DNA from: Liolophura sinensis
Taxonomy: Eukaryota; Mollusca; Polyplacophora; Chitonida; Chitonidae
Assembly: GCF_032854445.1 (NCBI RefSeq)
Contig: NC_088305.1
Span: forward strand, 17,657,717 to 17,721,716
Length of the DNA stretch: 64,000 nucleotides
Direction: 5' to 3'
Shown: in pieces, positions 58,301 to 64,000 of the stretch
Layout of the letters: each line of letters starts with the position of its first letter
Numbering within the stretch: the first letter of the stretch is position 1
The notes under the pieces: generated by a model
Told to the model about the DNA's origin: nothing
Databases searched by the model: none
The model's input: the letters and a program-made list of their open reading frames with translations, nothing else
Made by a program: the position numbers and the translations under genes

Positions 58301-61300
58301 TGAGGCATACTCAACTAAGAGCATACATGTACACATCTAATCAGTGATTGGCTGAGGCATACTCAAGCAAGAGCATACATGTACACATCTGATCAGTGAT
58401 TGACTGAGGCATACTCAACTAAGAGCATACATGTACATATCTGATCAGTGATTGGCTTACGCATACTCAAGCAAGAGCATACATGTACACATCTAATCAG
58501 TGATTGACTGAGGCATACTCAACCAAGAGCGTACATGTACATATCTGATCAGTGATTGGCTTAGGCATACTCAAGCAAGAGCATACATGTACATATCTGA
58601 TCAGTGATTGGCTAAGGCATACTCACAAAGAGCTTACACGTACAAGTATTCTGAGTTAAAGTAGCGACGATTTCCTAGCTGCTGTGGACCAATGATCAGA
58701 TCTCTCTATGGTCACTGGAGGTGTAAACCAAGCAAATATAACCAAGGTGAGATAGGCCATGAGTAAGATTTTACCATATTAACAAAAATTACCAAAAAAA
58801 AAAAGGAAAGAGACTTTTCGGAACAGAAAATCAGCAATTCTGCCATTTTGATACAGGTTATTAACGACCCCCTCTTCCTTTTAAAAGAGAGTGGATGCTC
58901 GAAACCATGGTTACAGGTATCTGGCAGAGAAGCATACAGCTATGCATGGTCTCAAATACAAACATCCCACCCAGCAGTTACAAGCACAAAAAAATCATAT
59001 AAACACACACCATTACCTAATTTCGTTCCAGTTCCGTCAGATTTAAGTGGGCTAACTGGGCTTTGTTTTAGTATCACAATTGACACATTTGCAGCTGTTT
59101 GCCAATTAAAACACGCTGTTATAGTAAAATATATCTACTTATCCCGGTCTTCATACCTATATTTTTTAATGTTTCTTTACAACCACCATACTTTTAATCA
59201 TTACAAAAAGTAAAGTTTACAGAAAATATTCCACTGAATATATGGAATGTGGAAGATTACAATTCTTCTTGCATGAATTATGCTGGGCAAATGCTCAATA
59301 CTTACATATTGAACGGTTGACACATACTTCAGAAAAGCCATTTGCTTTCGGACTAGCACAAACCTCATTGCTGTGATGTCAATGTCAAGTTCCACCAATT
59401 AGAACAATTAAACACCAATTAATCAATGAAATCCATATGGCTCGTATTTCCAGGGTTTATTCAACATTTCTTGTAGAGCCTTTACATTTGACATTTTGAA
59501 CGAAAATGTAGGATCCATTCGCATCATTACGATGATTTCAAATTGGAAATGTGTATAATATTATATATGGTTACGCACAAAGGAAAATCTATTTCAGAAC
59601 ATGAAAAAAATGAAATCTTTAAGGGGGAAAGGTTAAATTTCTTTTGATTGCTTCTGATTATTGCTCATGTCACTTGAAGGTGTTTTTTGAAGGACTGTCC
59701 ATGCATGTAAAAGAACGCTGATGTCATTTAATATTTATAATTAATATGACCGTTATTCTTATTCTGTATTCATGCAAGGCAAGCATTCTTACTCTAGGCA
59801 GAAAACAAGCTAGAAACAGAATTATTATTTTCCTTATTCATATACATGTAAGTAATATGTCTGAATGACTTTGACACAAATATTGATTTCCTTCATATAT
59901 ATCCTGTACATGTATGTTTGGTAGGTTTCAACGCTGTACTCAAAAAATCTTCAATTATACAATTAAACAAAGGTGCCAGCAACCTGCAGACAGTTACAAA
60001 GCTTGCCGCCGTTGTTGACATATTTTTGAGCATGCTGTACAACATCAATCATACAAATGTAAACCAAGGGCCACTGGCAACTACAAGTACAAGTAACTGA
60101 CAAAGTTTGCTATGTTTGATACGCAGATTTTAGCCCAAATAGCAAGCTCATGGTAAATAAACTTCCTGTTAAAACACACAAACAGCCTTACAACATCTCT
60201 CAACTGATTACTGCCATCAAGGCACCAGGACGTGCTATACTCGGATTTGGCAGAAGCTCGAATTCAAAACATGGTAGACATTGGTTCGACTTGTTCGATT
60301 CAAAAGTTTAAATGGCTGGATTACTTTTAAAAGATGGTTTACTGATGCTGAATGTGCCATAACTACACTTCAGTTGACTCAGGGAATTGGTGGAGGGCTT
60401 CCTCTGGGTCAGTATTTTTTTTAGCCAGTCACTTTAGCCACTCATCAGATTTTGTATCAAATGCTATTTTTCTTTAGCCATACTTCCATAGTGGCATTCA
60501 ATTAATCTTTTGTGATCAACTGATTGAATGGAAGCAGTATTCAGGACTCATGTTGGTTTCTATCTCTAATTCGTTTTCATCTGTAGCTGCTAGAATCAGT
60601 TTGGTCTCGTCCAGCTATATCTGGAGTTTATCAAACGTTACATTTAGAACAATTGCCTTCAAAATAATGGATCAATACTTAACAGCATGCTTTTGTTTTT
60701 TCAAAAAAAAAAAAATCAATCCTTTTTTCAACCTATCTGTAGGATCCTAGTAATATGTAACTTCCTCTATAAGAAAAATCTGTTATGAAATAAATTTGTA
60801 AATTCAGTTTATTAAATGCAGCATTATGATCAATACCTTGGAGTAACACAGTATGACAGGAGAAAACCAGACGGTGTACATATTTATGTAACGGCACATA
60901 TTCTGAAACATTCAATTTCCTTAGGATCCAAAAAAAACAATAGTCTATTAAGTGGAAAAGTTTAAATTTTTCATGGAGGGTAACTTCCTTTACAGGTGTA
61001 ACTCTACCTTGATTTATCTCCCTTGATCATTTTTGTTTTTGTTTTTTTTACAATTGGCGATGAAAGGCATCCCCGAAAATGCCATGATTCTCATTCGTTA
61101 TTTAACAAAAATTATTTTGAGCGTCATTTTATGCAAGTCAACTTGCAACAATGCTGAACCCCCTTTGCAGATTTCTGCCAAGTAATGGCCATGCAACTGT
61201 ATTGTTATTGTTTCGCTGAGATGATGCCATTTAAAATGCAAGTAAGGGGATTATTTTCATTAGAAAAATTGCGAAAATCTGCTAAAAACCCCAGAAAACT

Positions 61301-62596
61301 CTCTTGGTAGATTTTGTATAACGTTTGTATTTTTGGTTAAGTAAATAAATTATCTCCAAAAACTTATGCATTTTTTCAAATTTTATCGCCATTTCAAAAA
61401 ATTGTTCTAAATTTGTGACAATGGCGAGTGCCAGCAGAAGCCCTGCAGTGCATATCAAATGTAAATTAGGGCTTCAGCTGTCACTTTTAGTGAAATTGTC
61501 AGCGTGAAAGCCTATATGACCATTACTGGGCAATATGCTATTGTAAGTAGTGACCAGCAGGCTGAGGTAATGATACGGTACCGGCATTAGCAGTAAATTT
61601 TGAATGATTAACTTGATACTGTTATCATAAGAAATTTTCAGAAACAAATGAGTGGGATGGCCTAACATGAATGCTTGACACAAGGCTTGTTTGTGTGTTA
61701 TAGTCCAAGCCATTAAGATAAAAATTTGAAAAGTTCAGCTTGTTCCAGTCCACAAGATAATAGGGCCTATGAGGGACATGTGTTCACGGGAGTTCTAAGT
61801 GGGGGTGCTCGTGTATATACTAGAAGTTGGGGTTGGAAAACGCTCCATTCCATACCGCCAGGATTCTAACTTCGGGTATATGCGAGTGCCACAACTCCCG
61901 AGAACTCGTATCTCTCCTAAGCCCCATAACACACAATTAGAAAAGATCTGATACACAAGTACTCAGTATATTCCAGGTGTTCTGAGGATTATTTTGATGG
62001 GTGGATAGAGATAAAAGATAGCAAAGATAGAGTAAAATACACACATAGTTTCGGACACGTCTCATGGGGATACCCTTAAATATAAATCAATCCAGACAGG
62101 GTAGGCTTTTCCTGTGAATGGAGGGCTGTGTCACATGCCTTCTTCAGAGAAATTTCAAGCTGTTGCCTACCATCACACGCTTCTACCCTGTCCACACGCC
62201 CCAGGGGATAGACCCACGAGTGGAGGGGAGGGGAGGAGTAGGGAAGGAGGGGGCATTGCCATCTGTGTACATCACGATACATGTTGCTTTGGATATCGAA
62301 GTTCAGGCCTTCAGTAATGCTAATTCGAAGACTGGATGGAGCTTGTGCGTGTCTGTGTAAGCTGTGTGCAGAAGAAATTGAAGTTCAGATTCACAACAAA
62401 AATAACCATCTTACCTTTCAAAAACTTTTCTTAAAACGAAGAGGAGAGCTGCTATGGGAAATACCCACAAGAGATCGGTTCGCTGTGGATGGTAGAAACC
62501 GTCATCTTTGTTTTCCAAATCGCTCCAAGACACCCCGTCAGGAAACCAAAACTTCTCGTTCCAGAAGTAGTAGCAAAATACATCCCACAAATGCAT
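34253..62596 (-). CDS. CERS: Ceramide synthase, complete coding region (10 exons, 367 residues)
   Basis: Ceramide synthases are ER membrane enzymes that join a fatty acyl-CoA to sphinganine or sphingosine, giving dihydroceramide or ceramide. The coding exons join 62415-62596, 44998-45121, 43701-43807, 41863-41920, 41193-41243, 39547-39639, 37183-37311, 36374-36480, 35197-35353 and 34253-34348. All junctions are GT-AG and all phases match, giving 1104 nt. Domains in order: an N-terminal segment with [14 protein letters not shown] and a membrane helix (about residues 44-60), a homeobox-like remnant ending [15 protein letters not shown], and a TLC domain with several membrane helices. The Lag1p motif has the His-His pair ([16 protein letters not shown]), then [20 protein letters not shown]. 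The tail [16 protein letters not shown] matches the vertebrate K/DxRSDxE acidic region, a CK2-type site. The exon sequence resembles the CERS2/5/6 group, but acyl-chain preference cannot be read. The length fits the family (about 350-400). Introns occupy most of 28 kb and are rich in minisatellites and transposons. Confidence 0.95.
35197..35353 (-). CDS. CERS: Ceramide synthase exon 9 (last TLC helices)
   Basis: The acceptor is cttttccag and the donor is GTAAGT. It encodes a loop with [20 protein letters not shown] then [14 protein letters not shown]. The pattern N..L..LQ.LH..W...I...A matches the last membrane helix of the family. Confidence 0.93.
35690..36135. repeat. Degenerate ~24-bp minisatellite in ceramide synthase intron 8
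   Basis: The units resemble gaggaaactgaacagagcct plus gga, with many substitutions. Open frames on both strands here are artefacts of the array. Confidence 0.75.
36374..36480 (-). CDS. CERS: Ceramide synthase exon 8
   Basis: The acceptor is gtattttcag and the donor is GTAAGT in phase 2. It encodes [20 protein letters not shown], then [16 protein letters not shown]. The stretch (F/L).TRL.I.PFW is a conserved TLC helix. Confidence 0.93.
36572..36680 (-). mobile_element. SINE family A, 3' fragment
   Basis: It contains tgattggtgttttacgccgc and cattatggtgggaggaaaac. Only the tail-proximal part remains. Confidence 0.85.
36905..37105 (+). repeat. MITE-like family D copy
   Basis: It runs from aaccttttcacatgtttgca and aggcgtttattcaagcatat to gaagcccttaaattg, with an end near caagacggttgaggagttag. 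It lies just downstream (minus-strand sense) of ceramide synthase exon 7. Confidence 0.7.
37183..37311 (-). CDS. CERS: Ceramide synthase exon 7 (Lag1p catalytic motif)
   Basis: This is a 129-base exon in phase 0. It encodes [20 protein letters not shown], then [20 protein letters not shown] and LLE. It holds the paired histidines and the R.GTL....HD..D.LLE signature that defines ceramide synthases. All expected residues are present. Confidence 0.97.
37410..37645 (-). mobile_element. SINE family A, diverged copy
   Basis: The body words aagaatatgtcacttatatg, ccagcatgagctggacttga and gagtcactgagccactaacc keep the family order with several deletions. Confidence 0.75.
37672..37962. repeat. 25-bp minisatellite, about 11 units
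   Basis: The unit is cagtgtgcacatgactaaac plus caata, with variants at the gcac/gcat/gtgt position. It lies in ceramide synthase intron 6. Confidence 0.95.
38738..38885 (-). mobile_element. Old SINE family A relic
   Basis: It reads aatgcaatactcaagaagtt, gtggaggaaaccagactggc and ttgggggaaaaccactgacc in the family order, but with many substitutions. Confidence 0.5.
38958..39460. mobile_element. Inverted-repeat (MITE-like) element carrying a nested SINE
   Basis: The left end has aagcaatcttagacttataa then gtcaaggttttaa. The right end's reverse complement has aagcaatcttagacgtaagt then cagaattttaaa. Between the ~45-bp arms a family A SINE (39078-39348) accounts for about half the length, so the original element was about 220 bases. 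Confidence 0.7.
39078..39348 (-). mobile_element. SINE family A, full length, with 12-bp target duplication
   Basis: It is flanked by accaggaattta (39066-39077) and accaagaattta (39349-39360), one mismatch. The minus strand starts ggggcctccgtggctcaggt with intact A- and B-box words and ends in (ATAA)n. Confidence 0.93.
39547..39639 (-). CDS. CERS: Ceramide synthase exon 6
   Basis: This is a 93-base exon in phase 0. It encodes [20 protein letters not shown], then [11 protein letters not shown]. This matches the TLC block YY..ELSFY.SL.FS...D.KRKDF. The next exon supplies DF. Confidence 0.95.
39826..40065. repeat. 44-bp tandem repeat, about five units
   Basis: The unit is gggtaacgtgaacaacttta plus ctggataatatgaagtattt and tgtt. 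It lies just upstream, in gene sense, of ceramide synthase exon 6. Confidence 0.9.
41193..41243 (-). CDS. CERS: Ceramide synthase exon 5
   Basis: This is a 51-base exon in phase 0 at both ends. It encodes [17 protein letters not shown], matching the family's KPW.(Y/W)......W...P loop. The acceptor is ttattttcag and the donor is GTAGGC. Confidence 0.92.
41863..41920 (-). CDS. CERS: Ceramide synthase exon 4 (membrane helix)
   Basis: This is a short 58-base exon with acceptor ttttctctttcag and donor GTAAGT. It encodes [20 protein letters not shown], the first helix of the TLC domain, matching (S/M)WRF.(F/Y)YL in relatives. Confidence 0.92.
42060..42175 (-). mobile_element. Old SINE family A relic
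   Basis: The words tttttcactagtggggtggt, taaggctggaagaaactgaa and aaacctctgacccatggcaa follow the order of the family body. It is heavily diverged. Confidence 0.4.
42176..43690. other. Ceramide synthase intron 3, remaining sequence
   Basis: It contains a diverged duplication (gaaattcaaaacaatgttag near 42,590 and gaaattcaaaacactgttag near 42,791). No exon was recognised. Confidence 0.45.
43701..43807 (-). CDS. CERS: Ceramide synthase exon 3 (homeobox-like helix 3)
   Basis: It encodes [20 protein letters not shown] then [26 protein letters not shown] is the recognition-helix-like stretch kept in most animal ceramide synthases. The donor is GTAAGC in phase 2. Confidence 0.95.
44055..44850. repeat. 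~44-bp minisatellite, about 18 units
   Basis: The unit is gtcagatgttttttcaaatg plus ctcctgtctgatacctgtag and cgta, with frequent small indels. It fills most of ceramide synthase intron 2, ending about 150 bases before exon 2. Confidence 0.93.
44998..45121 (-). CDS. CERS: Ceramide synthase exon 2
   Basis: The acceptor is tctttacag and the donor is GTTTGT. It encodes [20 protein letters not shown], then [16 protein letters not shown]. The first part matches F.A.P.A..L.I in vertebrate enzymes. The second part starts the homeobox-like remnant (P.A.LE..Y). Confidence 0.93.
45233..45277 (+). mobile_element. SINE family A tail fragment
   Basis: Only tcttgggtatatcttaaaac, accaatcaaa and (ATAA)n remain. 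It directly abuts the 27-bp minisatellite. Confidence 0.75.
45280..46822. repeat. 27-bp minisatellite, about 57 units (1.54 kb)
   Basis: The unit is tgcatgtgcacgtacgtgta plus tgtcaac. In the first ~500 bases, units alternate in a 54-bp higher-order pattern (gtgtgacaac / atgtatgtcacc). Later units are more varied. The core is almost pure alternating purine-pyrimidine. Frames of 147-513 codons run through it on both strands because the unit is a multiple of three; none is credible. It lies in ceramide synthase intron 1, about 160 bases from the exon 2 acceptor. Confidence 0.97.
46825..47790. other. Ceramide synthase intron 1, unassigned
   Basis: No repeat family or exon was recognised. Many tacatgta words are present. 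Confidence 0.4.
47793..47965 (-). mobile_element. SINE family A, diverged copy
   Basis: It shows ggactggtgttttatgctgt, acttaagtacatttcatttt and ccaggcaaagcctgagggaa in family order. Confidence 0.65.
48658..48812 (-). mobile_element. SINE family A, partial copy, head-to-head with next
   Basis: It contains aatgcaacagtggccagcat, catggttgaaggaaacgggc and cgtccacaggtttctggggt, then a degraded head. The next copy starts immediately in the opposite sense. Confidence 0.65.
48815..49050 (+). mobile_element. SINE family A copy
   Basis: It runs from acagcgcagcacaatgatcc and aagtccagctcatgctgctt to accataatgctggctgacgt, with a diverged tail tatcaaaacaaaaatcaaat. Confidence 0.75.
49051..51095. other. 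Ceramide synthase intron 1, unassigned
   Basis: It includes a poly-C run at about 49,600-49,628. No exon or repeat family was recognised. Open frames near 50.4-50.9 kb have no motif. Confidence 0.4.
51099..51665. mobile_element. Non-autonomous DNA transposon with terminal inverted repeats and TA duplication
   Basis: The ends are aaggagaagaaaatttaaa and ttttaagttttcttctcctt, inverted repeats of about 20 bases with one mismatch, flanked on both sides by TA (51097-51098 and 51666-51667). The 567-base interior has a 65-codon minus-strand frame without known motifs and no transposase. The TA duplication fits the Tc1/mariner or a similar superfamily. Confidence 0.75.
51935..52235 (-). pseudogene. 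Tc1/mariner transposase C-terminal relic
   Basis: The minus strand encodes [20 protein letters not shown], then [20 protein letters not shown]. This matches the Tc1 pattern QQDN...H......L....I....[14 protein letters not shown], including the last acidic catalytic block. Part of the DN..H block is altered. Only about a quarter of a transposase remains and the flanks show no clear ends. Confidence 0.88.
52703..52967 (+). mobile_element. SINE family A, full-length copy
   Basis: It starts aggcctccgtggctcagttt, with an A-box word tggctcagtttgttagcgc, a B-box-like gtgagttcaagtcc, a body, then cttgagtatggcgtaaaaca and (ATAA)n. It is one of the best copies for defining the family in plus orientation. 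Confidence 0.93.
52968..54880. other. Ceramide synthase intron 1, unassigned, with a family D trace
   Basis: Around 53,243-53,560 the words caaccttttcacatgtctgg and gaagccctgaaattggccaa recall MITE-like family D, separated by an insertion. Nothing else was recognised. Confidence 0.4.
54884..55463. mobile_element. ~580-bp inverted-repeat DNA transposon (non-autonomous)
   Basis: The left end is ccccatccagactaccccac then atcactcaacttttgttgac. The reverse complement of the right end is ccccatccagactatccaac then atcgttcttttgttgactc. Arms are about 40 bases. Near the left arm there is further self-complementary ttgactcaacaagagtcaa sequence. The target duplication is not clear, although actt occurs on both sides. 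Confidence 0.72.
55641..55710 (-). mobile_element. SINE family A tail fragment
   Basis: It shows gatctgatcggtgtttcacg, ctgtactcaagaagatttaa and catggtggccggcaac in family order. Confidence 0.6.
56303..56480 (+). mobile_element. SINE with tRNA-like head (family B relative)
   Basis: It begins tttggtggcgtaatgggtag, agcctcaaagtcagg and a B-box-like atcaaatccggg. Later aaaattgctaagtttgatgc recalls the gactgaaaaattgttaagtt tail. A functional tRNA is not supported: no acceptor-stem pairing is evident. Confidence 0.5.
56500..56660 (-). mobile_element. SINE family A, internally deleted copy
   Basis: It shows tctttgccgcactccagaat, tacgacagaggagaggaagc, then a head resembling gcactagcatgctaaccaca and ggccatgaaggcc. 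Confidence 0.65.
57040..57245 (-). repeat. MITE-like family D, best full-length copy (~205 bp)
   Basis: The plus strand runs from ccgcaaccttttcgcacgtg and aaagagcaat through ggttggattggccgatttca to gcttgaataaacaccttgca and aacatgcaaaacggttcaag. The two ends are imperfect inverted repeats. The same blocks occur in plus sense at 30.84 and 36.9 kb. Confidence 0.7.
58255..58640. repeat. ~53-bp minisatellite, about seven units
   Basis: The unit is agagcatacatgtacacatc plus taatcagtgattggctgagg and catactcaactaa. It lies in ceramide synthase intron 1. Confidence 0.93.
58641..61750. other. Ceramide synthase intron 1, unassigned
   Basis: At 59,925-60,010 there is a weak SINE family A trace (ttcaacgctgtactcaaaaa, aggtgccagcaacctgcaga). 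No exon was recognised. The open frame at 58848-59213 has no motif. Confidence 0.4.
61766..61918. repeat. Imperfect inverted repeat near the start of the ceramide synthase gene
   Basis: The left arm has cacgggagttctaagtgggg, gtgctcgtgtatatactaga and agtt. The right arm's reverse complement has ctcgggagttgtggcactcg, catatacccgaagtt. The arms are about 40 bases and about 75% alike. Confidence 0.6.
62415..62596 (-). CDS. CERS: Ceramide synthase coding exon 1 (start codon, first membrane helix)
   Basis: The start ATG at 62594-62596 is preceded by cagaaacg. The exon encodes [19 protein letters not shown], the family's W.NE.FW.P...W.DL segment, and the helix [19 protein letters not shown]. The donor is GTAAG in phase 2. 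Confidence 0.92.
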
Positions 62597-63920
62597 CGTT
62601 TCTGAAGCTCAAGTCCACCGCGAAATTTTGGGGGTAGTAAGTCTCCTGGTTGGTCTTACTTATGAGAGTCCCGCACGGCAACAGATGCGTCGTCCCAACA
62701 TAGTCACACTGTGAATGGACAACAGCTAGTACAGGGGTGACCCTATTTTCGTTCCTGACGTCATCGCTTTGTGTGTAGGATCCATCTTCTAGGTTGGAGG
62801 TGACAAAGTCACAGCAAGGTGCTGATTCGGCCGCTAAGCGTGGCAATAGTCTTACAAAATAATCTCTGCCATATTAAACGTCCCGTCGCGACATTGTTTT
62901 GCCAACTCAAACAACAGTGATATATTTTGTTAATGCAAGCACCAGCAGCTGACTAACGATTTTAAGACTATGTACACTTGGTTTTGAATATGGGTCAAGT
63001 TGTTCGAAAGTGTAGGCCTATTAACTAACACTGGCATTGTCATATTTTATATTTAAAATTTAGCTAACCTATGTAGCCAATGCTTTTGTCAAGAATCAAA
63101 GTACAAGAGCAGCAGATTTTATTTATATTTAATATAACCTACTGTTGCACAACTTTTTTGGGATAAGTGCAAAATAGAAGATTTGGCTTAAAGTTAAATC
63201 TGGTATTAAATCTTACACCAGTTTGAAGAACTGGTCCAGCCCTTGCCACAATCGGGACTTGGCGGAGAGTGTTTCAGCAAAGTAACCTGGTACCAGGTAC
63301 CATCTTTTCTCTCGGCAGAGAAAATTCCTGCTTTGCCAAGTCAACACTGCGTGGAGTTTAGCACCCAGGAGCGAGAAAGCACGCAACCGTCAGTGCAGCA
63401 AAAGCAACTGAATGCGCATGTATGTAGGACAGCTATATCTTTTTTAGGCTTCTTTATCCGTCGAACTACTCTTTTGCTTCGCACTAATTAGCTAAAATGT
63501 TTCGTCCCTGTGTTAGTCACTGTGATGGATGCATGCCTACTATTTCCAACAGTTTTGTCTACTTACGTCCACCAGGGGACCGGAAATACATCTACCAGTA
63601 GGACGGACATCCTTACAACAGTGTTGAGCTGCCTACATCCACCAGGGGACCGGAAGTACATCCACCAGTCGGACATCCATGAGGAGGACGGTAAAGAGCG
63701 CATGACCTAATATATGGCGGGAATTGCAAACCACTACACAAGCAATCAACAGACGCTTTACCATTTACCGTTTACCATTTACTACAAAATGACTTCGAAT
63801 TATGGCACTAGTGATGAAAGGTTGATAAATATATCAAGCTGCCCTTTCAAGTCACACTTTTCAACATAGGCCCATCATACGCAATATATATATATATACA
63901 CATTATCAATGTATTTAATG
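62597..63920. other. Upstream flank of ceramide synthase
   Basis: This presumably holds the 5' untranslated region and promoter of the minus-strand gene. No TATA box can be fixed, and no coding exon of a neighbour was recognised. A 72-base tandem duplication (ccaccaggggaccggaa) occurs at about 63,567-63,680. Confidence 0.45.
62756..62763. promoter_or_regulatory. CRE-type palindrome TGACGTCA
   Basis: A perfect cAMP-response-element word lies 160 bases upstream of the ceramide synthase ATG. An 8-base word can arise by chance; another copy lies at 150-157 far from any start. Position is the only support. Confidence 0.25.
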
Positions 63921-63924
63921 CAGG

Positions 63925-64000
63925 GTGGTTCACCAATGCGGTTGCTGTGAGTTCAAGTCCAGCTCATGCTGGCTTCCTCTCCGGCCGTAAGTGGGAAGGT
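63925..64000 (+). mobile_element. SINE family A, cut by the window end
   Basis: It reads caccaatgcggttgctgtga, gttcaagtccagctcatgct and ggcttcctctccggccgtaa up to the last base. The remaining body and tail lie outside. Confidence 0.9.

Overview
The window is nuclear DNA of a lophotrochozoan animal, most likely a mollusc (a brachiopod or related phylum is not excluded). The evidence is intron-split genes with GT-AG junctions, AT-rich introns, many tandem minisatellites, and more than a dozen copies of a tRNA-headed SINE whose 3' end reads ggcgtaaaacaccaatcaaa followed by (ATAA)n. There are no bacterial operons, and no host gene was recognised on the plus strand.

Two split genes lie on the minus strand. 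Gene 1 (about 3.8-23.3 kb) is a SABATH-family (Methyltransf_7) S-adenosylmethionine-dependent carboxyl methyltransferase, rebuilt from eight exons whose splice phases all agree. Its start exon was not found. Exon 3 of the set carries an in-frame TGA beside a perfect donor, so this allele looks broken although the rest of the frame is open. Gene 2 (34.25-62.60 kb) is a complete ceramide synthase: ten coding exons, 367 residues, with the N-terminal membrane segment, the homeobox-like remnant, the TLC domain with its Lag1p motif, and an acidic tail. The two genes are read in the same direction with about 11 kb between them. Nothing in the sequence suggests that they act together.

The rest is mostly transposon debris and tandem repeats. 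Intron 7 of the methyltransferase model holds a decayed RNase H-bearing LINE (6.2-10.4 kb), and a decayed plus-strand protein-like stretch follows the acceptor of its last exon. A dispersed ~400-bp repeat occurs four times, one copy split by a second SINE with a perfect 12-bp target duplication. The ceramide synthase introns hold minisatellites with 24, 25, 27, 44 and 53-bp units, including a 1.54-kb block of a 27-bp unit about 160 bp from the exon 2 acceptor. They also hold inverted-repeat elements (38.96-39.46, 51.10-51.67 and 54.88-55.46 kb), a ~205-bp MITE-like family and a Tc1/mariner transposase relic. Between the genes lie a long (TA)n run and further 21, 49 and 73-bp arrays.

All calls are by reading the sequence. 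No alignment or database search was run, and family assignments rest on recognised motifs.
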